This document shows, one piece after another, positions 27,405 to 35,445 of a stretch of DNA of 64,000 nucleotides. Source of the stretch: Moritella sp. Urea-trap-13 (GTDB lineage Bacteria > Pseudomonadota > Gammaproteobacteria > Enterobacterales > Moritellaceae); NCBI RefSeq assembly GCF_002836355.1, contig NZ_PJCA01000032.1, forward strand, positions 1 to 64,000, read 5' to 3'. The translations under genes were made by a program, and so were the position numbers. The notes under the pieces are model-generated. The model did no database searches. It had not been told where the DNA came from and worked only from the letters and a program-made list of their open reading frames with translations. Position 1 is the first letter of the stretch, and every line of letters starts with the position of its first letter.

Positions 27405-28625
27405 ATGCTTAGCGATATAGAATTAATTAATCTCAGACAACAGTTCCCGGTATTATCTCAACAAGTAAACGATCATCCGTTAATTTATTTGGATAATGCC
27501 GCCACCAGTCAAAAGCCATTATCTGTGCTTGAAGCGATTAATACCTATTATCGTGATATCAACGCCAATGTCCACCGCGCATCGCATGCATTAAGTGCCC
27601 AAGCCACCTGTGCTTATGAAAATGCCCGCGATATCTGTGCGCAGTTTATCAATGCCAATAGCAGTAAAGAAATCATTTGGACCCGCGGTACCACCGAAGC
27701 CATTAATTTAGTCGCGAACTGCTTAACTACCAGTATCCAAGCTGGCGATGAGATAATCATTTCTACCTTAGAGCACCACGCCAATATTGTGCCTTGGCAA
27801 ATGCTAGCACAACGCACAGGCGCTATTATCAAAGTTATCCCGCTATTACCGTCTACAGACCTCGATATGCAGGCCTATAAACAACTCCTGAGCGCTAAAA
27901 CCAAGTTAGTGGCAGTCAGCCATGTCTCCAATGCCATCGGCACGGTGAACCCGATTGAGGAGATCATCGCCTTAGCCAAACAAGTCGATGCCAAGGTATT
28001 AATCGACGGCGCCCAAGCTATTTCCCATTGGGATGTTGACGTCCAAGCGCTGGGGTGTGATTTTTATGTTTTCTCTGGGCATAAAATGTATGGCCCGACA
28101 GGCATAGGTGTTCTTTGGGGTAAAGAACAAGAACTTAACCAATTACCGCCGTGGCAAGGTGGTGGCGAGATGATTAAAACCGTGAGTTTTGAACATACTA
28201 CGTATAACGACTTACCGTTTAAATTTGAAGCTGGCACCCCAAATATTGCCGGAGCGATCAGCCTAGCGCGCGCCATGACATTTTTAAATAGCTACGACCG
28301 TCAAGCATTGGCTAGCCACGAAGCCGCGTTATTGGCTTACACCACTGCAGAACTGGCAAAAATGCCACGTATTAAAATCATTGGCTCACCGCAGCACCGT
28401 GCAGGCGGCATCAGTTTTATTATCGGTGACGCCCATAATGGCGATGTCGGCATGCTACTCGATTTACAAGGTATCGCCGTGCGCACTGGACATCACTGCG
28501 CTCAACCCTTGATGCATAGCCTGAAACTCTCCGGCACCATTCGTGTGTCGTTAGCCATTTACAATACCAAAGCAGAAATAGACTTCTTCATTAAAGCCTT
28601 GAATGAACTGCTAGATTTACTCTAA
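27405..28625 (+). CDS. csdA: cysteine desulfurase CsdA (SufS-like class II)
   Basis: PLP enzyme removing sulfur (or sulfinate) from cysteine, 406 residues. Seen: YLDNAATSQKP, NVHRASHALS, TRGTTEAIN, EHHANIVPW, DGAQAISH, the PLP lysine in SGHKMYGPTGIG, and the active-site Cys in TGHHCAQP. Context favours CsdA over SufS: csdE and tcdA (csdL) follow in the same neighbourhood and no sufBCD is present. The csd system feeds sulfur to CsdE; its wider role, linked to TcdA, is still debated. Confidence 0.88.
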   Translation: MLSDIELINLRQQFPVLSQQVNDHPLIYLDNAATSQKPLSVLEAINTYYRDINANVHRASHALSAQATCAYENARDICAQFINANSSKEIIWTRGTTEAINLVANCLTTSIQAGDEIIISTLEHHANIVPWQMLAQRTGAIIKVIPLLPSTDLDMQAYKQLLSAKTKLVAVSHVSNAIGTVNPIEEIIALAKQVDAKVLIDGAQAISHWDVDVQALGCDFYVFSGHKMYGPTGIGVLWGKEQELNQLPPWQGGGEMIKTVSFEHTTYNDLPFKFEAGTPNIAGAISLARAMTFLNSYDRQALASHEAALLAYTTAELAKMPRIKIIGSPQHRAGGISFIIGDAHNGDVGMLLDLQGIAVRTGHHCAQPLMHSLKLSGTIRVSLAIYNTKAEIDFFIKALNELLDLL

Positions 28626-28823
28626 GCACGCGTTATAAGACATTCGCTATAAAACGTGACAAACAAAGCCATCTCCGCACATGTACTGAATATGAACGAC
28701 GCACTCAGATTGTATTCAGTATCAATGTTGTTTAATAGCATCATCAACATTGATTAGAACGCTGCTAACAACAATCGCAGCAACCACAACAAACGAAGCC
28801 CATGGGTTTCCAGGAGATTAAAG

Positions 28824-29210
28824 ATGCTAAAGAAAACAATCATAGGCCTTACTGCTGCCATCATTATGCTACCAACACTGGCGATGGCAAAAGATCATGG
28901 CAATGACCATAATAACAAGCAATCGATCAATTACACCGGTCCAGCAATCAACGTCACTACGGTAGCGGAAAATCTGGAAAACATTGGCCGTTTCAGCGAA
29001 GAAAACGTGGTATTAGAAGGTAAATTAATCCACCAAATCAGTGGCGATAAATTCATGTTTGCTGATGACACCGGCCAAGTAATTGTCGAGCTTGACGATC
29101 ACATCAAGTTGCCCGTCGCGATTGATAACAACACCAAATTACGTATCTTTGGTGAGTTCGAAGGCGGATCGACGCCAGAAGTTGAAGTAAAACAAATCAA
29201 ACTGCTATAA
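28824..29210 (+). CDS. periplasmic YgiW/YdeI-type OB-fold protein (BOF family)
   Basis: 128 residues with a signal peptide (cleavage after AMA). The mature part holds a single OB-fold: VVLEGKLIHQISGDKFMFADDTGQVIVELDD...LRIFGEFEGG, as in stress-tolerance proteins YgiW and YdeI. A His/Asp/Asn-rich stretch (KDHGNDHNNK) follows the signal and could bind metal. In E. coli ygiW lies next to qseBC; here it is convergent with a QseBC/PhoPQ-like pair and its last 6 bases overlap the histidine kinase 3' end. Confidence 0.85.
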   Translation: MLKKTIIGLTAAIIMLPTLAMAKDHGNDHNNKQSINYTGPAINVTTVAENLENIGRFSEENVVLEGKLIHQISGDKFMFADDTGQVIVELDDHIKLPVAIDNNTKLRIFGEFEGGSTPEVEVKQIKLL

Positions 29211-30575
29211 ACGATTGCGTAACGGTAAGGCTAATTGTGCCGCTAAGCCACCGAGCGAGGCGCGCTGTAATGTTAGCTTGCCTTGATACATTCGCGCCAT
29301 TTCCGCCGCGATATTAAGCCCTAGGCCATGACCTGGGGTTTGTTCATCTAAGCGTTGACCGCGATCCAATACTAACTGGCAATCAGCCTCACTCATACCG
29401 GGTCCATCATCCGCAATCGTCATTTGCAGCTGGTCAGCAACCACAACTGCAGAGATAACAATACGTGATGTCGCCCATTTATACGCGTTTTCGATTAAAT
29501 TACCGGCCATTTCATCAAAGTCACGGCCATCAACAGCAACTGTTAACGCCTCGTCAAAGCTAAGCTCAACGACAATATTACGGCTAGCATACAAACGTGA
29601 AAACGCCGACACCGCATTACTGCATTGCTGGTAAGGACTGCATTTAGTGCCTAATAATTGTTTCGCCGCGATTTGTGAAGCAGATAAATGATATTCAATG
29701 TGTTGACGCATTTGTTGTAATTGTTGCTGCAATAAGGCTTTTTGCGCCGGCTGAGGTAGCGCCAATTCATTTTGCATAATACTCAGTGGCGTTTTCAGTG
29801 CGTGCGCCATATTACCGGCGTTGGTACGGGCTTTTTCTAACAGCTGCTGATGATGCACCAACAAGCGGTTAATATCTTTCACCAAGGGATCAATTTCTTG
29901 CGGATAGTGATGTTGAAAATGGGCTTTATCGCCGTTTTCAATTTCAGCTAATTCTTTGCGCAATGTGGTCAGAGGTCTCAGTCCCCAGGTTAATTGCAGT
30001 AAAATTAATAACATCACCGCCAGCGCTAATAAACCCAGACCAATTAACAAACTGCGATTAACCCCCTGTAACGCGAGCGCTAAGCTACTACTTTCTTGTG
30101 CCACTGCCACCCAAAAAAAAGTTTCACTATCCGGTAGTTTAACCTTTTGCTGCACTACCATTAACGCTTGGCCAGTCGGACCGTCAGTAACAAAATAATC
30201 AAGACCAAACTCATTATTTAAATGGCTAAAAGTGAGTTCAGTCTCCCACAGTGAACGCGAGCGTTTCAACACTGCAGTAGCGGTTTGAATTTGCCAATAG
30301 AATCCCGAATAAGGCTGGCTAAATCGCGGTTCGGACAAGGCGTTAATCGGCATAACATCGAATGGGCTATTGGTGTTTGTAGGATCCAACGTGGGCTGTT
30401 GCACCTCGAGGCGACTTAATAACTCATCTAACGATAAGGTTAATTTAGTCACCAACTCACTACGTAAATAATCTTGCATGTAACGCTGGACGGTAAATCC
30501 AGTGATAAGGATCAGCACCACGCAACAACCACCCGCAGCAAACAGTAGGCGGCTTTTTAATGAATGATGTTTCAA
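29205..30575 (-). CDS. sensor histidine kinase (PhoQ/QseC-like)
   Basis: 456 residues: TM1 near residues 8-29, a periplasmic sensor of about 140 residues, TM2 near 175-195, HAMP-like linker, H-box with AHALKTPLSIM (phosphorylated His), N-box NLIENAYKWA, and G-boxes DDGPGM and GHGLGLNIA. The start codon is TTG in TTGA, overlapping the response regulator stop by 4 bases, so translation is coupled. The AHALKTP box and the single sensor between two spans fit the PhoQ branch. The signal is unknown. Confidence 0.9.
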   Translation of the reverse strand: MKHHSLKSRLLFAAGGCCVVLILITGFTVQRYMQDYLRSELVTKLTLSLDELLSRLEVQQPTLDPTNTNSPFDVMPINALSEPRFSQPYSGFYWQIQTATAVLKRSRSLWETELTFSHLNNEFGLDYFVTDGPTGQALMVVQQKVKLPDSETFFWVAVAQESSSLALALQGVNRSLLIGLGLLALAVMLLILLQLTWGLRPLTTLRKELAEIENGDKAHFQHHYPQEIDPLVKDINRLLVHHQQLLEKARTNAGNMAHALKTPLSIMQNELALPQPAQKALLQQQLQQMRQHIEYHLSASQIAAKQLLGTKCSPYQQCSNAVSAFSRLYASRNIVVELSFDEALTVAVDGRDFDEMAGNLIENAYKWATSRIVISAVVVADQLQMTIADDGPGMSEADCQLVLDRGQRLDEQTPGHGLGLNIAAEMARMYQGKLTLQRASLGGLAAQLALPLRNRL

Positions 30576-31231
30576 TCCTGCGCGATCCTATAACCTAAGC
30601 CACGTACCGTTTCGATCATCTGACTACCGAGTTTTTTGCGTAATCGGCCAATAAATACTTCGATAGTATTGGAGTCACGATCAAAGTCCTGAGCGTAAAT
30701 ATGCTCAATTAAAGTAGCACGTGACACCACTTGACCAAGGTGGAGCATTAAATAACTCAACACTTTAAATTCATGTGCTGTCAGCGTGATGCTCAGACCA
30801 GCTCTAGTTACCGTTGATGCCGAGATATCTAAACGGATATCACCGACCGTCACAATTGATGAAGCCTTACCCGCTGCACGGCGCACTAAAGCCTGCAGGC
30901 GCGCAACTAACTCACCCATTTGGAAAGGTTTTGCCAAGTAATCATCAGCGCCGGCATTCAAACCTTCAATTTTTTCATGTAATAGCGACCGGGCAGTAAG
31001 GATAATAACCGGCATCGTCAGGTTTTCAGCACGCCATTTTTTCAATACAGTTAAACCGTCAACTTTAGGCAAACCCAGATCTAATACCACTGCATCATAA
31101 GTTTCGGTCGAGCCCATAAAATGCGCTTCTTCGCCATCATAAGCACAATCGACAATAAAGCCCTGCGCGGTTAATTGTTGCTGCATTTGCTGGGCTAATT
31201 GCGGTTCATCTTCAACGATTAATACTTTCAT
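30572..31231 (-). CDS. OmpR/PhoP-family response regulator
   Basis: 219 residues. Receiver domain with acidic pocket (EDE at residues 7-9), phosphoacceptor Asp in VVLDLGLPKVDG, Thr in ILTARS and Lys in LAKPF; then an OmpR-type winged helix with LTAHEFKVLSYLM and NTIEVFIGRLRKKLG...TVRGLGYRI. Its ATG lies two bases after the stop of the PepSY gene, whose final codons carry its AGGTAA ribosome site. PepSY, RR and HK therefore form one operon. Confidence 0.94.
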   Translation of the reverse strand: MKVLIVEDEPQLAQQMQQQLTAQGFIVDCAYDGEEAHFMGSTETYDAVVLDLGLPKVDGLTVLKKWRAENLTMPVIILTARSLLHEKIEGLNAGADDYLAKPFQMGELVARLQALVRRAAGKASSIVTVGDIRLDISASTVTRAGLSITLTAHEFKVLSYLMLHLGQVVSRATLIEHIYAQDFDRDSNTIEVFIGRLRKKLGSQMIETVRGLGYRIAQD

Positions 31232-31233
31232 AC

Positions 31234-31590
31234 TTACCTATTCTGATTAAAAAAACGTTCAAGTTTATGGCCTTTAATCGCTAACAAACGGAATGTTTTA
31301 GCGTCAAATGCTGCTTTGACCACATTACGATCGGCATCGAGAATTTTGATTTCGTATATCCACATATCATCCTCGCTATAATCATCGTCTTTTTCGAGTT
31401 CAACTTTAATCACCCGACCGTTAAAATCGTGCTCAATAATGGCTAATAAATCAATAAACGGACTGATCTCTTTGGCCTCCACCGCTGCAGTGACTTCGTC
31501 GAGATCTTCTTCATATTCGATATGCGGCATTGCCACACTTTGCCATGACATAAAGATTAACATGACAGTTAATAAGATTCGTGTTTTCAT
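31234..31590 (-). CDS. secreted PepSY-domain protein
   Basis: 118 residues, signal peptide (cleavage near SVAM), one PepSY domain: an acidic helix (EEDLDEVTAAVEAKEISP) then VIKVELEKDDD...WIYEIKILDADRNVVKAAFDAKTFRLL. PepSY proteins bind or restrain exported partners. First gene of the PepSY-RR-HK operon and divergent from a second PepSY gene 52 bp away, an arrangement suggesting that the periplasmic PepSY proteins belong to the signalling system. Confidence 0.85.
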   Translation of the reverse strand: MKTRILLTVMLIFMSWQSVAMPHIEYEEDLDEVTAAVEAKEISPFIDLLAIIEHDFNGRVIKVELEKDDDYSEDDMWIYEIKILDADRNVVKAAFDAKTFRLLAIKGHKLERFFNQNR

Positions 31591-31642
31591 AGATTCTAGA
31601 GTACCGTTGTTTAAATGAATAGAACATTAACAGGGTCTAATT

Positions 31643-31897
31643 TTGCTAAAATATTATTACTTAATACTGATTTTGCTAAGCCCAGTCCCACTCGCTAATG
31701 CAGCTCATGATCAGCCAGAAAAATCCATAGCGCAAGTCATTGAACTGCTTGTTGCGCAAGGTTTTCATGATATTTCTAAAGTCAAATTTGATCATGACGA
31801 TAATCGCTATGAAATTAAAGCACGTAACGCCAACAACGAAAAAGTTGAAATAGAGCTGACTACCACAGGTCAATTCATCTCAGTCGAAGAAGATTAA
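31643..31897 (+). CDS. small secreted PepSY-like protein
   Basis: 84 residues from a TTG start; no ATG is available upstream in frame and the TTG gives a clean signal peptide (YYYLILILLSPVPLANA). The mature 63 residues are one PepSY unit (IAQVIELLVAQGFHDISKVKFDHDDNRYEIKARN...ELTTTGQFISVEED, quoted as two parts). Divergent from the other PepSY gene and 45 bp upstream of csdE. Confidence 0.75.
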   Translation: MLKYYYLILILLSPVPLANAAHDQPEKSIAQVIELLVAQGFHDISKVKFDHDDNRYEIKARNANNEKVEIELTTTGQFISVEED

Positions 31898-31942
31898 TTT
31901 TATCCTGCCAGACCAGCTCTGATAGGTAATACAGGAACATTC

Positions 31943-32368
31943 ATGACCGATTTCTCGTCAAGTCCATTTGGCAATACCATTACCAGTACCGATGTACTAA
32001 CGTTATTAACCGCGCAAGCTGGCTGGCAAAATAAATACCGCCAATTAATCCAACTCGGTAATAAGATCCCAGCATTAAGTGATGATTATAAAATAGCAGA
32101 AAATCAAATTAAAGGCTGTGAAAGCCAAGCTTGGTTAGCATTGCATTGTGATAATGACGGGCGATTATGGTTCGGCTTAGATTCGGATGCCCGTATTGTT
32201 AAAGGCTTGATGGCAGCGTTACTTGCTGCGGTAAACGGTAAGACCCGTGCCGAGATTGCCGCATTTGATGTCGATGATTACTTTGCCCAACTGGGTTTTA
32301 TGCAACAACTTAGTCCCTCGCGTGGCAATGGTTTAAAGGCCGTTATTGCAGCGATTAAAGCGGCTTAA
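31943..32368 (+). CDS. csdE: SufE-family sulfur acceptor CsdE
   Basis: 141 residues. Accepts persulfide from CsdA on the Cys in IKGCESQAW (about residue 58). Other family features: NKYRQLIQLGNKIPAL, LWFGLDSDARIVKGLMAALLAAVNGKT and LGFMQQLSPSRGNGL. The ATG follows CAGGA. In E. coli csdE is directly after csdA; here 3.3 kb carrying the PepSY/two-component genes separates them. A strong hairpin ends the transcript at 32459-32480. Confidence 0.92.
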   Translation: MTDFSSSPFGNTITSTDVLTLLTAQAGWQNKYRQLIQLGNKIPALSDDYKIAENQIKGCESQAWLALHCDNDGRLWFGLDSDARIVKGLMAALLAAVNGKTRAEIAAFDVDDYFAQLGFMQQLSPSRGNGLKAVIAAIKAA

Positions 32369-32458
32369 AGTTAACGTGACGAATCTAACATACCGCTAAA
32401 TGAATTGATTCTGAAAACCGCTCAAGACCTCCGCGTTGTCTGAAATAAAGGCGCTTAA

Positions 32459-32480
32459 ACAAGGGCATCCATGCCCTTGT
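32459..32480. terminator. hairpin between csdE and the thiolase gene
   Basis: ACAAGGGCA / TGCCCTTGT 9-bp stem with a 4-base loop, between convergent genes; weak T tract. Confidence 0.7.
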
Positions 32481-32524
32481 ATGTTTGCGCCACCAATATC
32501 ATTTAGCTAATCAACTTTCCGTGC

Positions 32525-33736
32525 TTATTTCTGCAAGTTTTTAACAATCAACGCCGTGCCCATACCACCACCAATACACAATGATGCTAAACCGTAGTCC
32601 ACGCCACGCTTTTGCATTTCGTGTAATAACGTCACGGTAATACGGCCGCCAGATGCACCCAACGGATGACCTAGTGCGATAGCGCCACCGTTAACATTGG
32701 TCTTATCGGCAAACCAATCCATATCCACATTGTGCTCTTGAGTCAGGTTAGTCATTACCCCTAACGCTTGTGCAGCAAAGGCTTCATTAAGCTCTAATAA
32801 CTCCATTTGTTCCAATGACATATTAGCGCGCTTAAGTGCTTGCTCAATCGCAGGTACTGGACCTAAACCCATAACTTGCGGTTCAACACCACCTTGGCCA
32901 TAAGCAATCAGCTCAGCCATTGGCTCTAAACCGTATTTTTCAACTGCCGCAGCAGAGGCTAAGATGATCGCCGCTGCGCCATCGTTAATACCTGATGCGT
33001 TTGCCGCAGTCACTGAACCATCAGATTTAAATGCTGGGCGTAGTTTAGCTAAACCTTCAACACTGGTATTATCTTTTGGATATTCATCAGTCGCAAAGCT
33101 TTGTGTTTGACGACGAACTTTAATGTCGACAGGTACAATCTCATCAACGAAACGTTCTGCTGCAATTGCAGCTACCGCTTTGTGCTGACTAGCAACTGCA
33201 AAGGTATCTTGTTGTTCACGGGTTAAAGCAAACTGATCAACGATATTTTCCGCTGTCATGCCCATGTGGTAATTATTAAATACGTCTGTCAGCCCATCGT
33301 TGATCATGGCATCAACCATGGTCATGTTACCCATTTTAGAACCAAAACGAGTTTTCGCTGGCATCAAATAAGGAATATTAGACATACTTTCCATGCCTGC
33401 TGCAACGACGATATCGGCATCACCCGCTTTAATATGCGCAGCACCGTCCATGATCGTTTTCATGCCGCTACCACAGATCATATTTAGCGTATAAGCAGGG
33501 ACACTAGCAGGAATACCCGCTTGCATTGCCGCTTGACGACCCGGTCCCATGCCTTGACCCGCACTAATCACATTACCAACAATCACTTCATCAACGTGCT
33601 CAGGATTAACCTTGGCAGCGGCTAATGCGCCTTTGATTGCCGTTGCACCTAACGTAGCGGCATCAACACCGGCTAAGCTACCACCAAAACTACCAAGGGC
33701 CGTACGCTTTGCAGCCACAATAAATACTTTACTCAT
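32525..33736 (-). CDS. acetyl-CoA C-acetyltransferase (thiolase)
   Basis: 403 residues, condensing or cleaving acetoacetyl-CoA. Catalytic elements: nucleophilic Cys in NMICGSGMKT (about residue 89), GGAIALGHPLGASG with the His, and the second Cys in SLCIGGGMGTA. The length and motifs fit AtoB/PhaA-type biosynthetic thiolases better than FadA. No hydroxybutyrate or isoprenoid partner is adjacent, so the pathway is open. RBS AAGG. Confidence 0.93.
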   Translation of the reverse strand: MSKVFIVAAKRTALGSFGGSLAGVDAATLGATAIKGALAAAKVNPEHVDEVIVGNVISAGQGMGPGRQAAMQAGIPASVPAYTLNMICGSGMKTIMDGAAHIKAGDADIVVAAGMESMSNIPYLMPAKTRFGSKMGNMTMVDAMINDGLTDVFNNYHMGMTAENIVDQFALTREQQDTFAVASQHKAVAAIAAERFVDEIVPVDIKVRRQTQSFATDEYPKDNTSVEGLAKLRPAFKSDGSVTAANASGINDGAAAIILASAAAVEKYGLEPMAELIAYGQGGVEPQVMGLGPVPAIEQALKRANMSLEQMELLELNEAFAAQALGVMTNLTQEHNVDMDWFADKTNVNGGAIALGHPLGASGGRITVTLLHEMQKRGVDYGLASLCIGGGMGTALIVKNLQK

Positions 33737-33953
33737 ACCTTGTTTCCTTACTTGAGGTGATCAGTTACGTTTTTCAAACATATGTTTGAACAGTATCACA
33801 AGTTGTTAACATAACCGAATTAAAGGCGATAACCCAGAGTCCTATTCGCGGTGTAATCACATAAATAGCACATAGGTAACACATAAATAGCGCCTCAGTA
33901 TCGCAGGCATATTTGAGTCAGAAGGAAAATAACGGCAGGTGCTAGATACAAAA

Positions 33954-33986
33954 AAACCAGCGAATACATAGGGTATCAGCTGGTTT
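33954..33986 (-). terminator. terminator of tcdA
   Basis: AAACCAGC / GCTGGTTT stem, inner ATAC/GTAT extension possible; seven T residues follow on the minus strand. Confidence 0.85.
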
Positions 33987-34016
33987 CCATCATTTATTAA
34001 AAATCTTATTCAAACC

Positions 34017-34817
34017 TTATTCGGGACGATAACGCGCTTCTCGTTCGGCTAATTTTTTCAATACCCGCGACGCGGCGATTAAGCCAAAGCTAGCCGTCAC
34101 TGCGGTTGAAGAACCGAAGCCACTTGAACAGTCCATGCCTGTTGCGCCATCAAGAAAGTTCTTGGTCGCACATACTTCGCCATCTGTACCAGGGTAAATT
34201 AATTGCTCGGTTGAAAATACACATTCAATGCCAAAGCGGCTGGTTGGGTTTTTACTGAAGTTATGTAAACGGCGCAGATCAGAGCGCACTTTAGCCGCTA
34301 ATGGATCTTGATTTGTTCTGGATAAATCCAGTACTTGAATTTGAGTTGGATCGATTTGACCACCGGCAGCGCCAATAGTAATGCATTTGATTTTTTGGCG
34401 ATTACAGTGCGCTAACAATGCTGTTTTTGAACGTACACTATCAATCGCATCAATCACATAATCAAACTCTTTACTGATGTGCATGCCAACATCATCAACC
34501 GTGATGAAGTCATCGATTGGGGTCACTATACATTCAGGATTAATGGCTCGAATACGCTCAGCCATCACATCAATTTTCTGCTTACCAATAGTGTCTTTTA
34601 AGGCATGAATTTGACGGTTGGTATTAGTCACACAAATATCATCCATGTCGATTAGGGTGATCTTGCCGATACCTGAACGTGCTAAAGTTTCAGCTGCCCA
34701 AGACCCTACACCACCAATACCAATCACACATACATGCGCTTGACTAAAAAATTGCAGTGCTTTAACGCCATATAAACGCGCAATACCACTAAAACGATTG
34801 TCATATTCGGCTGACAT
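34017..34817 (-). CDS. tcdA: tRNA threonylcarbamoyladenosine dehydratase TcdA (CsdL)
   Basis: 266-residue E1/ThiF-like enzyme that cyclises t6A37 of tRNA to ct6A in an ATP-dependent reaction. Seen: GIGGVGSWAAETLARSGIG nucleotide loop, DMDDICVTNTNRQ, DAIDSVRSK, and a C-terminal hydrophobic helix near GFGSSTAVTASFGLIAA as in the E. coli protein. In E. coli csdL follows csdA-csdE and needs that sulfur system; here the three genes are close but split by other genes. RBS GAGGTAGGG. Confidence 0.93.
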   Translation of the reverse strand: MSAEYDNRFSGIARLYGVKALQFFSQAHVCVIGIGGVGSWAAETLARSGIGKITLIDMDDICVTNTNRQIHALKDTIGKQKIDVMAERIRAINPECIVTPIDDFITVDDVGMHISKEFDYVIDAIDSVRSKTALLAHCNRQKIKCITIGAAGGQIDPTQIQVLDLSRTNQDPLAAKVRSDLRRLHNFSKNPTSRFGIECVFSTEQLIYPGTDGEVCATKNFLDGATGMDCSSGFGSSTAVTASFGLIAASRVLKKLAEREARYRPE

Positions 34818-34890
34818 ACCCTACCTCAAATAATAGCAAAGGCGCATTATACCGATAACACCAGCTAACTACAAAAAGGATAGAGCGTTT

Positions 34891-34920
34891 AGTTTAATTT
34901 GATTGAAATCAAATTAAACT
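34891..34920. promoter_or_regulatory. perfect palindrome containing an FNR consensus site
   Basis: AGTTTAATTTGATT, GA, AATCAAATTAAACT: two 14-base arms that are exact reverse complements. Its core at 34899-34912 is TTGAT-TGAA-ATCAA, the full E. coli FNR consensus. It is 74 bp upstream of tcdA and 526 bp upstream of the transporter, so which gene it serves is open. Oxygen control of the arginine transporter is the simplest guess. Confidence 0.75.
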
Positions 34921-35126
34921 GTGATAGTTAATTATTGCAAGATGCATACTGAATTGCATAAAACAATAAAAAACGCACCACCTACAGCCTTATAAATGCA
35001 TGCTTAACCAAAATAAAAGCATATTAAAACAAGAAAAAAATAACTGCACATCCCCCAAGCCTTTTAGTTAAAAGCCCCGCTAATTATAAAAATATAATTC
35101 AATTCGGCATTGGCGCATTTTTTACC

Positions 35127-35146
35127 AGTTGCATAATCTTGCAACT
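35127..35146. promoter_or_regulatory. inverted repeat AGTTGCA-6-TGCAACT
   Basis: Perfect 7-base arms with spacer TAATCT, about 300 bp upstream of the transporter. It is nearly the same as the LysR-type box in front of ilvC (48729-48745) but one base longer in the spacer. Binding protein unknown; TGCATAA also resembles an ArgR half-site. Confidence 0.45.
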
Positions 35147-35445
35147 ATTCAATGAAAATATCCACATGCAAACCAATCCAAAAAAAACTACTACTTAAGA
35201 GATGATTTCATCCTTTAAAATGTGATCAATTAGTAATTATACAAAGCCAAACTACATTATTATTTCGGCTAAATCTCCGGCCTTTAATTTGGATAAATGA
35301 TAATGAAAATATTATGTTTTATTTATAAACACCGTCTATCACCCACAGCTTTTTCCGCATTTTTATTATATAAAAGTTCCAATTCTAATTGCTAAAAATT
35401 TAATGCTATGCCCGATATCGGTATAACAAATAGCGAGGATAAAAG

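Larger units (their letters stand above)
34818..35445. other. long intergenic region tcdA / transporter
   Basis: 628 bp, AT-rich, no gene seen. It holds a 30-bp palindrome with a perfect FNR site (34891-34920) and a second inverted repeat at 35127-35146. The long distance to the transporter ATG leaves room for a long leader or a small RNA, for which I see no firm evidence. Confidence 0.5.
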
